DNA from: Plasmodiophora brassicae
Taxonomy: Eukaryota > Endomyxa: Phytomyxea > Phytomyxea > Plasmodiophorida
Direction: 5' to 3'
Assembly (NCBI GenBank): GCA_036867785.1
Contig: CP145414.1
Coordinates: 1,302,001 to 1,366,000, forward strand
Length of the DNA: 64,000 nt
Shown here: positions 9,083 to 19,857 of the stretch, piece by piece
How positions within the stretch are numbered: position 1 is the first letter of the stretch
How the letters are laid out: every line of letters starts with the position of its first letter
Program-made: the position numbers and the translations under genes
The notes under the pieces: generated by a model
Database searches by the model: none
Told to the model about the DNA's origin: nothing
The model's input: the letters and a program-made list of their open reading frames with translations, nothing else

Positions 9083-11235
9083 TTATGGACAGGGTGTTGG
9101 CGGCACGTCGCAGGCGGGTCGCTGGTAGGGGTTACGGTTGTCCAGGATGTCGAGAACGCGACGCTGTTGCTGTCGCAACGATGCACGAAACTTGTTCTCC
9201 GATAGGTACTGCATGGTGGAGACCCGCTCCTTGTTCGTCTCGCCGCGTACGGCCTCAGCCAGCAACAGCAGCGCTCGCTGCTGCTCGACTCGCAGAAGAA
9301 CATCGACAGGCAGGTTCGCCTGGCTCAGCCGGTTCTCGAGCTCGTCGTCAAACCAGGTGTCCCGGACGCGTTTCCGTTTGTACTTTGCAATCATGAACTG
9401 AGGTTTGCGCAGTGATCGCCTAACGTAAGCGGTACCTTCTTCTGCATGTGATAGACCGCAAATAACGACACTGGGACAACGACAGAGAGGCCGATGAACC
9501 AGGCGATGGTGCGCCAGGTCGCCACCGATTCGCGAACAACGGATCGGTCGATGTTGGAGAAGTACGTCTGGTGCAGGTAGTGGTAGGAGTCGTCGTCGCG
9601 AATAAGAAGAATGGCCCGGTTGATTCGCTCGCGGAGCGCCAACAGCTTACCACGGTCCCATCCAGCCGCTTCCCTTGTGGCTGAAACGCGCCAGCCAGTT
9701 AGAACAACGTTCGGCAGGGATCGGCGGTTCCGAAGCCTTTACCAAACCCGTACGACTGAGGCCTGATGATGGGCCCAACGATCAATGCTCGGTCGGAATA
9801 CTGCCCATTCATGACGTGATACTGGAGAATCGGATCTAAGCAGGGCATCAGCGACAACTCCAAAGCGCGCATGTGGAGATTACAATCGTAAACGATGGCG
9901 TCGAGATCCCTTCTGCTGAAGCCAGCAAACATGGCCGCCGTGTTATCGTACCGTACGATTCTCGAGTACACAGTCTGTGGCAGGCATCAGTACGACGTGT
10001 CGTCGGCCACACCAATCCAGCAAACGGACCTGCTTTCGCAGGAACACCTCGGCCGTCGAGCCCTTCGTGGTGCCAACCGACCGCGTATGGAGATCATCGA
10101 TACCCTGTATTGTCGAGGCTGCTGATACCCGCATGGCTATTCATGCGACAGCAATGGTCAAATGAACCTGCATTGCGATTATGATGAACAAACCGTACCG
10201 AGTGCTGTCAGGTAGGCAGTGAGTGACGCGACGACGAGCAGGGAGAGGACGTTTAGCATCACGGCAATGACTCGCGTGACCCAGTGATTCGGTCGAGACG
10301 GGCCGCGGCGAATCAGCGACAGCAGAACCCACCTATGTAGGATCGATCAGCACGCGGGGCAAGGGGGAGGGGTGGCCAATGGACGACGTTGGCATCTGTA
10401 CCTGAATGCGTCAAGGATCCCCTTGACAGGTCTCCTTCGGACGAATGTCTTGGAGACGTCCGGGCAGAGGACAACTTCCACAATCCATATCACGCACGCC
10501 ACACATAGAACCAGTTCAAGGATGACCAGCAGGATGAACACGTTCAGCAACGTCATGGCCGACGCAAGTGCTTTGGCAACGGCTGTCACAGCGCTCATGT
10601 CGCTGTGAGTCAGGACCTGGCACACATCGTACGTCACGACACGATCCATACGGTGCATTGAACAATTCAACCTGGAAGCCGCTTTCGAAGAAGCTATGGC
10701 TGAAGTCAACCCCCATCTCCTCGCGCTCCTTCTGCGGCGACATCATCAGTCGGATTGGTGTCTCCATCGGCGTTGACGCGCCCGGGAGCGGACCGTGATA
10801 GAGATGGCCGCCATGCCAATGTCGGCGACGCCGCTGGAAACGGCGGCAAGGACCTCCTGGTCGGTCGCATAGACGCGGTACTCATTGTAGTCGGACAACT
10901 TCATCCGCTCCCAGATATCGATCGTGAACCTGGGCGGGGTAACGCTATCAGCAACCCACAAACACCCGCCCCCTCCCCAGAGCCTCATACCCCGTGAACG
11001 CGCCCGCCTCATCGCCCTGCATGACAAACGGCCTGGCGTAAGGCGCAACTTAGCGGGCGTGAAGGATGGCGACGATCCGGGGCGCATACGGGGACAGTTT
11101 GACGGCAATCTTCAACGTTGCATACGGCGCCGCACTGGGCGATTGGAACGGATTGCGGACGCGCGCCCACTCATCCGTTGCCTGGGCGGTGCCGACGCCG
11201 ACCAGAAGCACGGCCAGGATGCCGGCCATCGCCAT
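9083..11235 (-). CDS. Ionotropic glutamate receptor-like ligand-gated channel
   Basis: Eleven exons sum to 522 codons plus stop: 11235-11090, 11032-10991, 10929-10794, 10731-10672, 10616-10402, 10332-10199, 10121-10030, 9974-9884, 9835-9743, 9680-9436, 9397-9083. A signal peptide (MAMAGILAVLLVGVGTAQA) is followed by S1 of the ligand-binding domain (LKIAVKLSPPFVMQGDEAG, FTIDIWERM, VSSGVADIGMAAISITKERE, VDFSHSFFESGF). Then come M1 (LLNVFILLVILELVLCVACV), a re-entrant loop region, M3 (VIAVMLNVLSLLVVASLTAY), S2 (LDAIVYDYPILQYHV, PQSYGFATREAAG) and M4 (WFIGLSVVVPVSLFAVYHM). There is no amino-terminal domain. The loop lacks a TVGYG potassium filter, so ion selectivity is open. A basic ~100-residue cytosolic tail follows. 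Likely a cation channel gated by an amino acid or similar small ligand. Confidence 0.85.
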
Positions 11236-11832
11236 GGTGCGGATAAGTGTGCCCCGTTGACCGCCCGCAGATGGCCAGTAGGTAGCACGACGGCCGCCTC
11301 GCAAGGCCCCAACGCGGGCTCCCGATCCCCAAAAATAGAAGCAGCGCAGCGCCCAGCTGCGGAAGGGTAACGCGCACCAGATGGTGATGACGCCGCCCCG
11401 CACTGGTTACGTTAAACGGCAGATGCATTCACACGTCGCGTACATTGCAGTAATTGCGACGTTGGGACGTTGTATGGCTGTTCGTAATCGATACTGACTG
11501 TCAACATGACCGTCGTCGTCTCTCCAGCGTCAGCGACTTATACGACAACATAGCCCAACGCAGATTTTGCCAGTAAGGTCAACTGTCTTCGCGCCCGCCA
11601 TCACTAGTAACATCCTCTCGCGCCTGCCTATTTCGAAATGATACCTGGTGGGATTTCCGAAACATTGACACGATGGTGTGAAATTCGAGGAATATGGCTG
11701 TCAGCAGAAGGGAGGATCGCACAGCAATGCCGGCGGCGAATGTTGATTGGCATACAGAGTATATTTGATGAATCGCTGGTATCCAGACGTGTCTGATGGG
11801 GCCATTGATCCAGTGGCCGTTGCGGGGTCGAA
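11236..11832. other. Intergenic spacer upstream of the channel gene
   Basis: About 600 bases between two minus-strand genes: promoter side of the channel gene and 3' side of eIF4A. I see no conserved frame, RNA gene or tandem repeat. It is AT-richer than its neighbours, especially 11450-11800. Confidence 0.4.
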
Positions 11833-13138
11833 TCAGATCAGGTCGGCCACGTTCATCGGCATCTCCTCAACCTGCGTTTGGTAGAACTGCTCGATATCGC
11901 GAAGCGTGCGCACGTCCTCGGTGGTGACAAAGTTAATGGCGACACCCTTACGCCCGAAACGACCCGAACGCCCGATACGGTGGATGTAGTTCTCGCGGTT
12001 CGACGGCAGGTCATAGTTAATAACCAGGGACACCTGCTGCACGTCGATACCACGGGCCAGCAGGTCCGTCGTGATCAGGACACGGGACGACCCGGACCGG
12101 AACTCCTTCAGGATCATCTCGCGCTCCTGCTGGGTCATGTCGCCGTGCATGGCCGACACGGTGAAGTCGCGCTGGCCCATCTTGTCGGTCAGCCAGTCGA
12201 CCTTGCGGCGCGTGTTGCAGTAGATGATGGCCTGCGTGATCGTCAGCGTCTCGTACAGGTCGCACAGCGTGTCCAGCTTCCAGTCCTCCTTCTCGACGGC
12301 GACGTAGAACTGCTTGATACCCTCGAGTGTCAGCTCGTCGCGCTTGACGAGGATGCGGACGGGGTCCCGCATGAACCGGGTCGTGATCTGCAGGATATCC
12401 TCGGGCATCGTGGCCGAGAACAGGCAGACCTGGACCTTGGGCGGCAGGTGCTGGAACACGTCGTAGATCTGGTCCTTGAAACCACGGGAAAGCATCTCAT
12501 CGGCCTCATCCAGGACGAACGACTTGACCTTGGCCAGCGACAGCGCGCCACGGTTGATCATGTCAAAGACACGGCCGGGCGTGCCGACGACGATCTGGAC
12601 ACCGTCGCGAAGGATTCGGATGTCGTCACGAACAGCAGTGCCACCGACGCAGGCGTGCGACGTGACGCGCATGTAATCACCCAGCGCATCGAGCACCTTC
12701 TGGATCTGCTGAGCCAGTTCACGGGTCGGGGCCAGCAGCAGCGCCTGCGTCTCCTTGACGTCCATGTCGATCCGCTGCAGGATCGAGATCGAGAACGTGG
12801 CCGTCTTTCCCGTACCCGACTGCGCCTGCGCGATGGTGTCGTAGCCCTGTGGCAAAGAATATCATTGGACCGTTCGGGCCGCGCCTGATGCCATGCCCCA
12901 CGCATACCTTGACGATAGGGACGATACCGCGCTGCTGGATTGCACTGGGCTTCTCGAAACCGTAGGCGTAAATCCCTCGCAGGAGGTCGTCCCGCAGGCC
13001 CATGTCGTCGAACGAGGCGACGGCCTCCTCCCAGTTGGACGTGATCATGTCCTCCGTCAGCTGGTCATCGAGCCCAGACACGTCAGCCTTGACCTGCGTC
13101 TGCGCCGCCTCGGCACCGTTCTCGGTCTGCGGATCCAT
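11833..13138 (-). CDS. EIF4A: Eukaryotic initiation factor 4A, DEAD-box RNA helicase
   Basis: Two exons, 13138-12908 and 12846-11833, give 414 residues, the usual eIF4A length. All helicase motifs are present in order: Q motif ([13 protein letters not shown]), I (AQSGTGKT), Ia (PTRELAQQI), Ib (TPGR), II (DEAD), III (SAT), IV (IIYCNTRRK), V ([17 protein letters not shown]) and VI ([10 protein letters not shown]). It unwinds 5'-UTR structure within eIF4F during cap-dependent initiation. The single intron falls between VPIVK and [11 protein letters not shown]. Codon choice is strongly biased to C/G third bases, as expected for a highly expressed gene. eIF4A and eIF4AIII are similar; the overall pattern favours eIF4A proper. 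Confidence 0.95.
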
Positions 13139-13431
13139 GATTGCACTACTACCTGCGATACTATGCCGTCGCGTCGTCCGTTCTCTGCCCAACTGGCTTG
13201 GCCAACGCTTTCTGAAATGAACCGCACGGATTGCCAACCGCGCCACGGTGTCCGTGGGAATGTCCGAAAACGCGTGGCGCAATTTTTGCTCCAACCTCTC
13301 CCGAATCACACGTTGCGTCCGGTCCGGGTCGCGACGTGTTTGTGGACGATATTAGCGCACGCGGATCGGGCCACAAGCACACGCCGATGGCCGGGGTCGC
13401 CCTGCCTTCGCATTCGCTATCGGCGTACAGT

Positions 13432-13931
13432 TTATTGCGGTTTGGACAGCTTGTCGACCAGGTTTCGCTGGTTCTGCTCCACCTTCTCCAGGGATTGCTG
13501 ATGGGTGGTGTACCGTTCGAGTTCGGCTTTCCGGTGCGACAGCAACGACTGCAGGTCGCGCTCCTTTTTCACTCGAGCGTCCGTCTCGCTTTCGACCTTG
13601 TTACGAAGGCCGATCGCCTATGGAGAATCGTCATCGTACAGGACAAACAGACCGGCTGGGAACGGGTGCTCTGCTTACCAGCAGCTTATGATGCTCGATT
13701 AGCTTCGCTTGCTTCTGCAGAACATCGACTAGGGCGGCAACCGCACTTTTGAATGAGCCGATTTCTGGGTCAAACCATAAGCTCCGCGTATCCAAGCGCG
13801 ATACAAGCACGACGGGGCGTACTGCTCGTGAAGCTCGACGACTCGTTGACAATCCCTTCGAGCTGCGCGAACAGGGCCGGGTCCAATATCCGAATGCGAT
13901 TCTCGCTATCGTACGAGATCAACGAGGACAT
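13432..13931 (-). CDS. IFT20: Intraflagellar transport protein IFT20 homologue
   Basis: Three exons (13931-13823, 13764-13679, 13617-13432) give 126 residues; human IFT20 is about 132. The order of features matches: N-terminal RIRILDPALFAQLEGI (family: L-R-V-L-D-P-E), the central F-x-x-K-IG-x-F segment (SFTSKIGSFKSAVAALV), AIGLRNKVES (family AIGARN), then a coiled coil ending VEQNQRNLVDKL. IFT20 is the IFT-B component that also works at the Golgi to load ciliary membrane cargo. Each splice junction was set by phase, and the conserved SKIG and LLAIGLRN motifs both span introns, which supports the model. It is a small, mostly coiled-coil protein, so homology rests on motif order. Confidence 0.8.
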
Positions 13932-14150
13932 CGCTGGTCGCCTGTGCCGCTCCACTCCGCTCCACGTTCACTACAGGAACCAAACGAGGCCACGCCGGAC
14001 CGACTTGTTGTTGCTGCGCGCTGCACACCACATGTATACATTGTGGCTGACGGCCTCGAATGCAACAATGACGCCGTGAGTGTCGACGTCCACGCGCCAG
14101 TGCGAACTGCAGAGCAGGGTCGATCACGCAGTCCGTGACGTCGGCCGGCA

Positions 14151-15723
14151 ATGAGCGGCGATGTCGTTCCGTTCGAGGCCATGCTGGCCATGCAGGCCCG
14201 GGAGGACGAGGACAAGCGATTGATCGAGCGGACCCGGCTGACCCGCACGTTGAACGTGCCGACGAACGACGATGTTGTCAAGCGGCGCCTGCGCGCGTGT
14301 GGCGTCCCTGCGATTCTGTTCGGGGAGGACCCGGCGCAGCGTCGCGACCGTCTCAAGGCGCAGGGTGCGCTCATGCTGACCAGTACGCCTGAGCTGGCGC
14401 GACAATGGCACCGGATCATGGAAACGCAGAAACAGATCGAGGAGGCGGCACGAGTGACGAAACGGGCACCCGGCACCGTCTATCACACTGATGGCGGTCG
14501 GAAGTTGCTCGATGCGCGCCAGAGGATCGCACAGTTCTCCATAGAGCGCGCCAGGTCCCGACTGGAACGCGCACGCGCGTTCAGGGAATCCTCGGTCGGT
14601 CAGCGCACCGGTGCATTGTAACGCGACAGGCTAACCGTGAGGCGTTTCGTCATAGCATGACTATGTTGCCAGGTTGAGGACGCTGAAGACCTTCCATTGT
14701 ACGGGGTCGTTTGTCGGCGACACACGCCCACTGTCTTCCCTGTCGGTCCATAACGGGCTCGTCGCCACGTCGTCGTGGTCGGGCGCGGCCACGATCTGGG
14801 ACTCGAGCGGCAAGCCTGTTCGGCACCTAACCGGCGCGAAAGACAGACTATCCGACATCAAGTTACGTCCTGGCGACTATTCTGCCAGTGACCTATCAAT
14901 CGCGACGGGCGGTGTCGAGCGTCAGATCAACCTGTACGATGGAACGGCAACGTCACCGGCGGTAGTGCTGTCTGGGCACTCGGACCGCATCAGCAGGCTA
15001 GCGTTTCATCCGGACGGTCGCACGCTGATATCGACCAGGTAAACAAGTGCATTGCTGTGTCTGCCGGTGCTCACGCTGTCGCTCGTACAGTTTCGACCTG
15101 ACGTTCCGCATGTGGGACCTGGAAACGAAATCGTGTGTGGTGTCGCAGGATGGGAACTCCACTGCCCTGTACGGTTTGGGGGTGCACCCAGACGGGTCAC
15201 TTGTTGGCACCGGCGACCTCGGCGGCAACGGGCGCGTTTGGGATCTTCGCACGGGTCGTGCCGTCATCGATCTCGTTGGACACATCAAGCAGGTTCGTGT
15301 ATATCTCGCGGCAACCTCCTCTAGAGGTGTTTCTCATTGACACCGCGCCTGGTGCAGGTGCTCTGTGTGGATTTCGCCCATAACGGCTACCTGGTGGCCA
15401 CTGGATCCGGTGACAACACGGCGAGGATCTGGGATTTGCGGAAGAAGACGTCGGTCTACACGCTGCCCGGCCACGTGAACATGGTCAGCGACGTGAAGTT
15501 CGCGCCGCACGATCGCTTCCTCGTCACCGCCGGGTACGACTCGACGGCCCGTCTCTGGTCTGGGCGCGACTTCTCCGCAATCACCTCCCTCCAAGGCCAC
15601 GAGGACAAACTGACGGCCGTCGCCGTCTCTGCTGACGCCCGCCACCTCTACACCGCCTCGTTCGATCGCACCTGGAAACTCTGGTCCATCGTCGAGGACA
15701 AGAACGCCATGGACGTACAATAA
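14151..15723 (+). CDS. PRPF4: U4/U6 snRNP protein PRPF4 (PRP4) WD40 splicing factor
   Basis: Four exons (14151-14594, 14656-15038, 15091-15292, 15358-15723) give 464 residues. The N-terminal PRP4-like splicing-factor motif is clear: VPTNDDVVKRRLRACGVPA followed by LFGEDPAQRRDRL. A helical linker leads to GSFVGDTRPLSSL, equivalent to the IGDDRP strand before the propeller, and about seven WD40 repeats, including RMWDLETKS, GRVWDLRTGRAV, GDNTARIWDLRKK, DSTARLWSG and DRTWKLWS. PRPF4 binds the U4/U6 di-snRNP and the tri-snRNP and is needed for spliceosome activation, fitting the intron-rich genome. The exon 1 end at 14594 was chosen by phase; the SHDYVARLRTLK linker it creates is reasonable but not certain. 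Confidence 0.92.
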
Positions 15724-15840
15724 TAACGCTAGACTATTGTCCCAGGCATGGATGGTCAGTATGCGGTCAGCGGTCCCAGCGACGCCTCGCCTCGGCATAC
15801 CTCGTCGGTACCGCCGCGGGTCCGACGCACATCCGGCACG

Positions 15841-16958
15841 ATGACGTTGTCGGGCCAGGTCGCGATTGTAACGGGCGGTGCGCGCGGCATTGGCCTGGCC
15901 ATTGCACGTTCGCTGGCGCGGTCCGGGTCCTCGCTGGCGGTCCTGTCGCGGTCTCTGCCGGACGCTGAGGCTGCGGCGGCGACATTACCGGGTTAGGCGC
16001 ATGACCGATCGCGATCGCGACGGGGACGTGCGGCGCTGAACTGACCGCAGACGTGGATGGGAATACGCACCAAGGGTTCCGATGCGACATTGGGTCGATG
16101 GAGTCGATTCAGGAATGCGTCGGGAAGGTCGTCGAGCGCCTGGGCGTGCCGACGCTACTGGTCAGGCGGCGCAGGGCGGCCTCGTAGGACGCCGTTGACG
16201 CTGACTGCGGACGGTACCCGACGCAGGTGAACAACGTCGGAGCCACGTCGGATGGACTGATGGCGACGCAAACCGTGAGCCAGTTCAATGATGCGCTCAA
16301 CGTCAACCTCACGTCGGCCTGGTGCATGTCGAAAGCCGTCATCCGGGGTATGATCCGGCAACGCAGAGGCGCGATCGTCCACGTCGGAAGCGTCGTCGGT
16401 ACGTGCGATTACGGCGAAGGGGCCCGGTGGTCGCTAAATGCTGATTGCAAAGGTGAGGACGGCCAGGCTGGTCAGATCGCGTATTCTACCGCCAAAGGTT
16501 GGTTGCGTCATGTGCCGGTCTTCATTTCCCGGTCTGACCGCAATATTCGTTCCAGCTGGTCTGTTAGGTGTGACGCGGTGACAATCGGAATCGGGTAGCA
16601 TTGTTTCATCAACCTGACACAGGGCTGACTCGATCGATGGCGAAAGAGTTCGGCCGCAAGGGCATCCGCGTTAACATGGTTGCGCCCGGCTACATTGAAA
16701 CGCCGATGACAGAACGTGTGTCGCCAACAGCTACGATTCCCGATGGTCGGTACCATGCAGTTGACTGTTGGAACCTCAGGCCTACCCGACAGTGTTCGCG
16801 AGTTAGTCCGGCGTAGCACGTGCCTGAAGCGGTTCGGAACGTGCGCCGACGTTGCTGGGGTCGTACGATTCCTACTGGGTCCCGATGCGGCGTTCATCAC
16901 TGGGCAGTGCCTGAGAGTCGATGGAGGTCTATCTGTGCCTATGTTGGATAACACGTAA
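15841..16958 (+). CDS. Short-chain dehydrogenase/reductase, FabG/CBR4-like
   Basis: Six exons (15841-15991, 16051-16160, 16227-16398, 16453-16497, 16623-16715, 16780-16958) give 249 residues, the standard classical SDR size. Motifs: TGGARGIG cofactor loop at residues 11-18, VNNVGATSDGL (NNAG-type), NVNLTSAW, IVHVGSVVG for the catalytic Ser strand, Y-x-x-x-K as YSTAK, and VAPGYIETPMT with the C-terminal TGQCLRVDGG. The closest pattern is 3-oxoacyl-ACP reductase, so a role in mitochondrial type II fatty-acid synthesis is possible. Two oddities: the stretch after YSTAK is shorter than usual (a micro-exon may be missing between 16498 and 16622), and the 54-base intron 16399-16452 has no in-frame stop, so its retention would add 18 residues. 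Confidence 0.8.
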
Positions 16959-17044
16959 CGTATTAAAACGGCATGAGGGATGAGGCGCCAAATCCTGCGA
17001 TCGTTGTTGTGTTAGTGTGTAGGTGGACGTGGTTGTAATCAGCT

Positions 17045-17965
17045 TCAGAGGATCTCGGGAACCGGGACAGGCACGACGTTCTGGACGGCCGCGCTGAAGG
17101 GTCCGGCACCGAACATGTTCAGGAGGAAAACCTCTGCGCACGCTCTGAAGGAAAGTTCGACGTTCGACGTCGATGCCAGAAGAGCAACCGTTCCCGCAAG
17201 GGCGGGGCCGGCATACGCGACAACATGGTTCGAGTGTCCCACTCTGAGATCCTGCTCCCACATTTCGCGAACGAGCAGCATCAGCAGCGCATATACCACT
17301 GCACAGGTCGCACCCGTCTCCAGGTCAGTACCGGCAACGAAGGACGAGGCGATGCCACCGAGAAGAGCGCCTACGATGCTGGCAGCATCGTGGATAATGG
17401 GCATGTACCGACACCGGCCGTTCTGCATCAGATGCGGAATAACAGCAGCCCAGACGACCAGCTGCGCTGTCAGTGAGGCCGAGAAGCCTGCCAGTATCGA
17501 CTGGGATGCCGTTCTTGCCACCTGGTACGGAGCACGCGCGGTCGTCCCCAGCATCGCAGTGAACACGAACTCACGCGCCACATACGTCGACAGGTAGGCA
17601 TTGGCAACCAGCAGCAGCAGCAGCGCCGTCACTGGCGACTGCAGTACACCATTGTTGAACGCCGCCCACCAAGTCGACTCGAGGTACACCTTCGCCAACG
17701 GGATAGTCTCGCCAGCGACCGCGTACAAACGGCTCGCTAGCAATGTCCTGTACGACACCGTCCCACCTGCATTGCCGTGCGAGGTCCGCCCCCGATTCAG
17801 GACAGGCGGGAGGCGGTGCCTTGCGGGTGTCGTAGAGCCGCACGTCGCGCACCCAGCGTTCGAGGGCGACGAGGTGCCACCCTGGAGTGAACCCGCTTCC
17901 TTTGTCGCCGCACATACCGTCAGGATAGCGGCACATAACAATGCCGCGCTGCGCAGGGAGGTCAT
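17045..17965 (-). CDS. Hypothetical multi-spanning membrane protein with signal peptide
   Basis: Reading from the ATG at 17965 gives 306 residues without an intron. A signal-like N-terminus (LRSAALLCAAILTVCAA) is followed by a Cys/Ser/Pro-rich stretch of ~50 residues and then five to six hydrophobic helices, for example SPVTALLLLLVANAYL, GFSASLTAQLVVWAAVI, IVGALLGGIASSFVAG and VVYALLMLLV. Small residues (G, A, S) are frequent inside the helices, as in channels or transporters. I do not recognise the family; aquaporin-like spacing was considered but there is no NPA box. An intron around 17760-17800 is possible. The frame continues open upstream without support. Confidence 0.5.
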   Translation of the reverse strand: MTSLRSAALLCAAILTVCAATKEAGSLQGGTSSPSNAGCATCGSTTPARHRLPPVLNRGRTSHGNAGGTVSYRTLLASRLYAVAGETIPLAKVYLESTWWAAFNNGVLQSPVTALLLLLVANAYLSTYVAREFVFTAMLGTTARAPYQVARTASQSILAGFSASLTAQLVVWAAVIPHLMQNGRCRYMPIIHDAASIVGALLGGIASSFVAGTDLETGATCAVVYALLMLLVREMWEQDLRVGHSNHVVAYAGPALAGTVALLASTSNVELSFRACAEVFLLNMFGAGPFSAAVQNVVPVPVPEIL

Positions 17966-18555
17966 TGCTTGCAACCCCGTCCGGGTGAAGAGAACGCGAT
18001 CCGGCCGGCGAACTGAAGGTGCGGCAGTGGGACGGGGCACCACGCGCCGGAGAACTGCGATCTGCGAACTGTCAGCACCTGAAATGTGCGTCACGGCGAC
18101 TGTCACGGGGCTGCAAAGCCACCCAAGGGGGGGGGGGGGGGTCGCTCGCTGGTTCCCGTTCTGCAGCAGGCGAACACCTGGCAGGTCGGGATCGCTGGCC
18201 CGACTACAGGCCATCGGCTGCAGACTACCACAATTGTACTGGTTTGCGGTTATACAGTGCCCACTGCCGAGGATGCCCCGACCACGATATCTGTGATGAA
18301 ACTGGTTCGACGGTTCTGGAGCAGTTATGGCCGGAAAGTTCTGGACCCGTGGCCAGGCTGTGTGGGCAATGGCTGCGGATGCGCGATCCTGGATCACGCG
18401 GAGTACGCCGTGTACGGCCCAGATTACTGGCTGTCTGTTCCAGAGTGGGCACTGACTGGGCAGTCGAGACTTGGTGACCGACCCGCCCAACTGCCCGTCA
18501 CTCCTGTGTCCGCTGTTCGTACCGGGCATATACTACTACTAGCGCCAGCCCGAGC
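17966..18555. other. Divergent intergenic region with a poly-G run
   Basis: About 590 bases between a minus-strand gene and the plus-strand AOX gene, so it should hold two promoters. It contains an uninterrupted run of about 14 G around 18127-18140. Open frames through it look like GC-driven shadows. No RNA gene was seen. Confidence 0.4.
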
Positions 18556-19711
18556 ATGAACATCCTTGCTCGCCGAATGTCTTGCCGCTTCGCGGCGCCG
18601 CTGGCCACCAGGATGCACCCAGTGGCCTGGCGTGCCTTATCGGCCAGTACGAGTACGACGCGTCGCGCCTACGAGTGTATGATACTGTGAGGCCGCATAC
18701 CAAAGGCATCGTTTCTGACAGCGCCCGCCGTAGGGGTCCCCATCGAGGCCGAAGGTCTGATTGCCAAGGCCTACAACAGGCACAGGCCGTTACTGTTCGG
18801 CGACAAGGATTACGGGCAGCCGGCGCCGGTGACGACCAGCGAGCTGGAAAAGCTGGGCACACAGCTCCATTACCCGCCGAAGGATTTCGTCGACCGCGTC
18901 GCATTGGGCATCATGCGGGTCCTGCGCCGGTTCACCCACATGTTCTTCCGCGAACGGTACGGGCACCACGCCGTCGTCCTGGAAAGTCGGTCCACGCAGC
19001 GCTTGCCTCGCTTCGGACGACAACGCTGATGTCGGTATGGTTCGCTGTTAGCCGTCGCCGCCGTTCCTGGGATCGTCGGCGCGTTCCATCGCCACCTTCG
19101 CAGCCTGCGCGGCATGAAACGCGACCGCGGCTGGATCAACCCGCTGCAGGAAGAGGCGGAGAACGAACGCATGCACCTGCTGATCTGGATGTACGTCACG
19201 CAGCCGACCCGCATCGAGCGTTTCCTCGTCCTCACGGCACAGTTCGGCTACCTGGTCTGCTACTCGGCGCTCTACGCCGTGTCGGGCCGTGCCGCGCACC
19301 GCCTCGTCGGCTATCGTACGCGCGCCGCCTGTTCAGGCGATTGGCGGCCTGGATCGCTCACGGACGACCTGCCCATATAGTTGAGGAGGAGGCCCAGCTG
19401 GCGTACACGGCGTACCTGGAGGCGGTCGATGCCGGCAAGTTCGAGAACGAGATCGCCCCGTCGTTCGCGCAACGTTACTACCGTCTGCCAGAGACCGCTC
19501 GCCTGCGCGACATCATTCTGCACGTCCGCGCCGACGAGGTAACCGGCGGTCGTGCGTGGGCCGTGGGGGTCGGGCGCGCTGACACTGTTGGCGTTAGTGC
19601 ATGCACGGGTCGTTCAACCACCACCTGGCCGACAAGTACAAGCAGGGCGACATCGACACCGAACCGACGTTCCTGCAGTCGGACATGCGCGACGAGAAGA
19701 TCGCTGCGTAG
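18556..19711 (+). CDS. AOX: Mitochondrial alternative oxidase
   Basis: Five exons (18556-18676, 18722-18985, 19052-19315, 19381-19538, 19598-19711) give 306 residues. The first exon is Arg/Ser/Ala-rich with no acids until its end, a mitochondrial presequence (MNILARRMSCRFAAPLATR). The four-helix di-iron core is complete: LETVAAVPG (Glu ligand), ENERMHLL (Glu and His), YLEEEAQLAY (Glu) and RADECMHGSFNHHLADKY (E-x-x-H). Three of these motifs are interrupted by introns, which fixes the splice sites. AOX oxidises ubiquinol and reduces oxygen to water without pumping protons, bypassing complexes III and IV. The final motif has Cys-Met where RADEA-x-H is usual, but the ligands remain. Confidence 0.93.
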
Positions 19712-19857
19712 GTCGCACAGCGACCGCTGAACCTATCTCTGAATACACATGGCGATCCGCCCCCACATGAAACGTGTGCGTGCTTATATTTACTCGGAGT
19801 GATACGTTCATCACGTGCCATCATCTGTCATCATGGGCGGCGGCCACATACAGTGGC

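Noticed and set aside
17045-17965. Aquaporin identity for the unknown membrane protein
   Set aside because: Helix count is similar but neither NPA box nor the usual pore Arg is present.
17966-18529. Upstream extension of the unknown membrane protein to 494 residues
   Set aside because: The added part crosses the poly-G run and reads as Arg/Pro/Ser-rich noise; the signal peptide begins at 17965.
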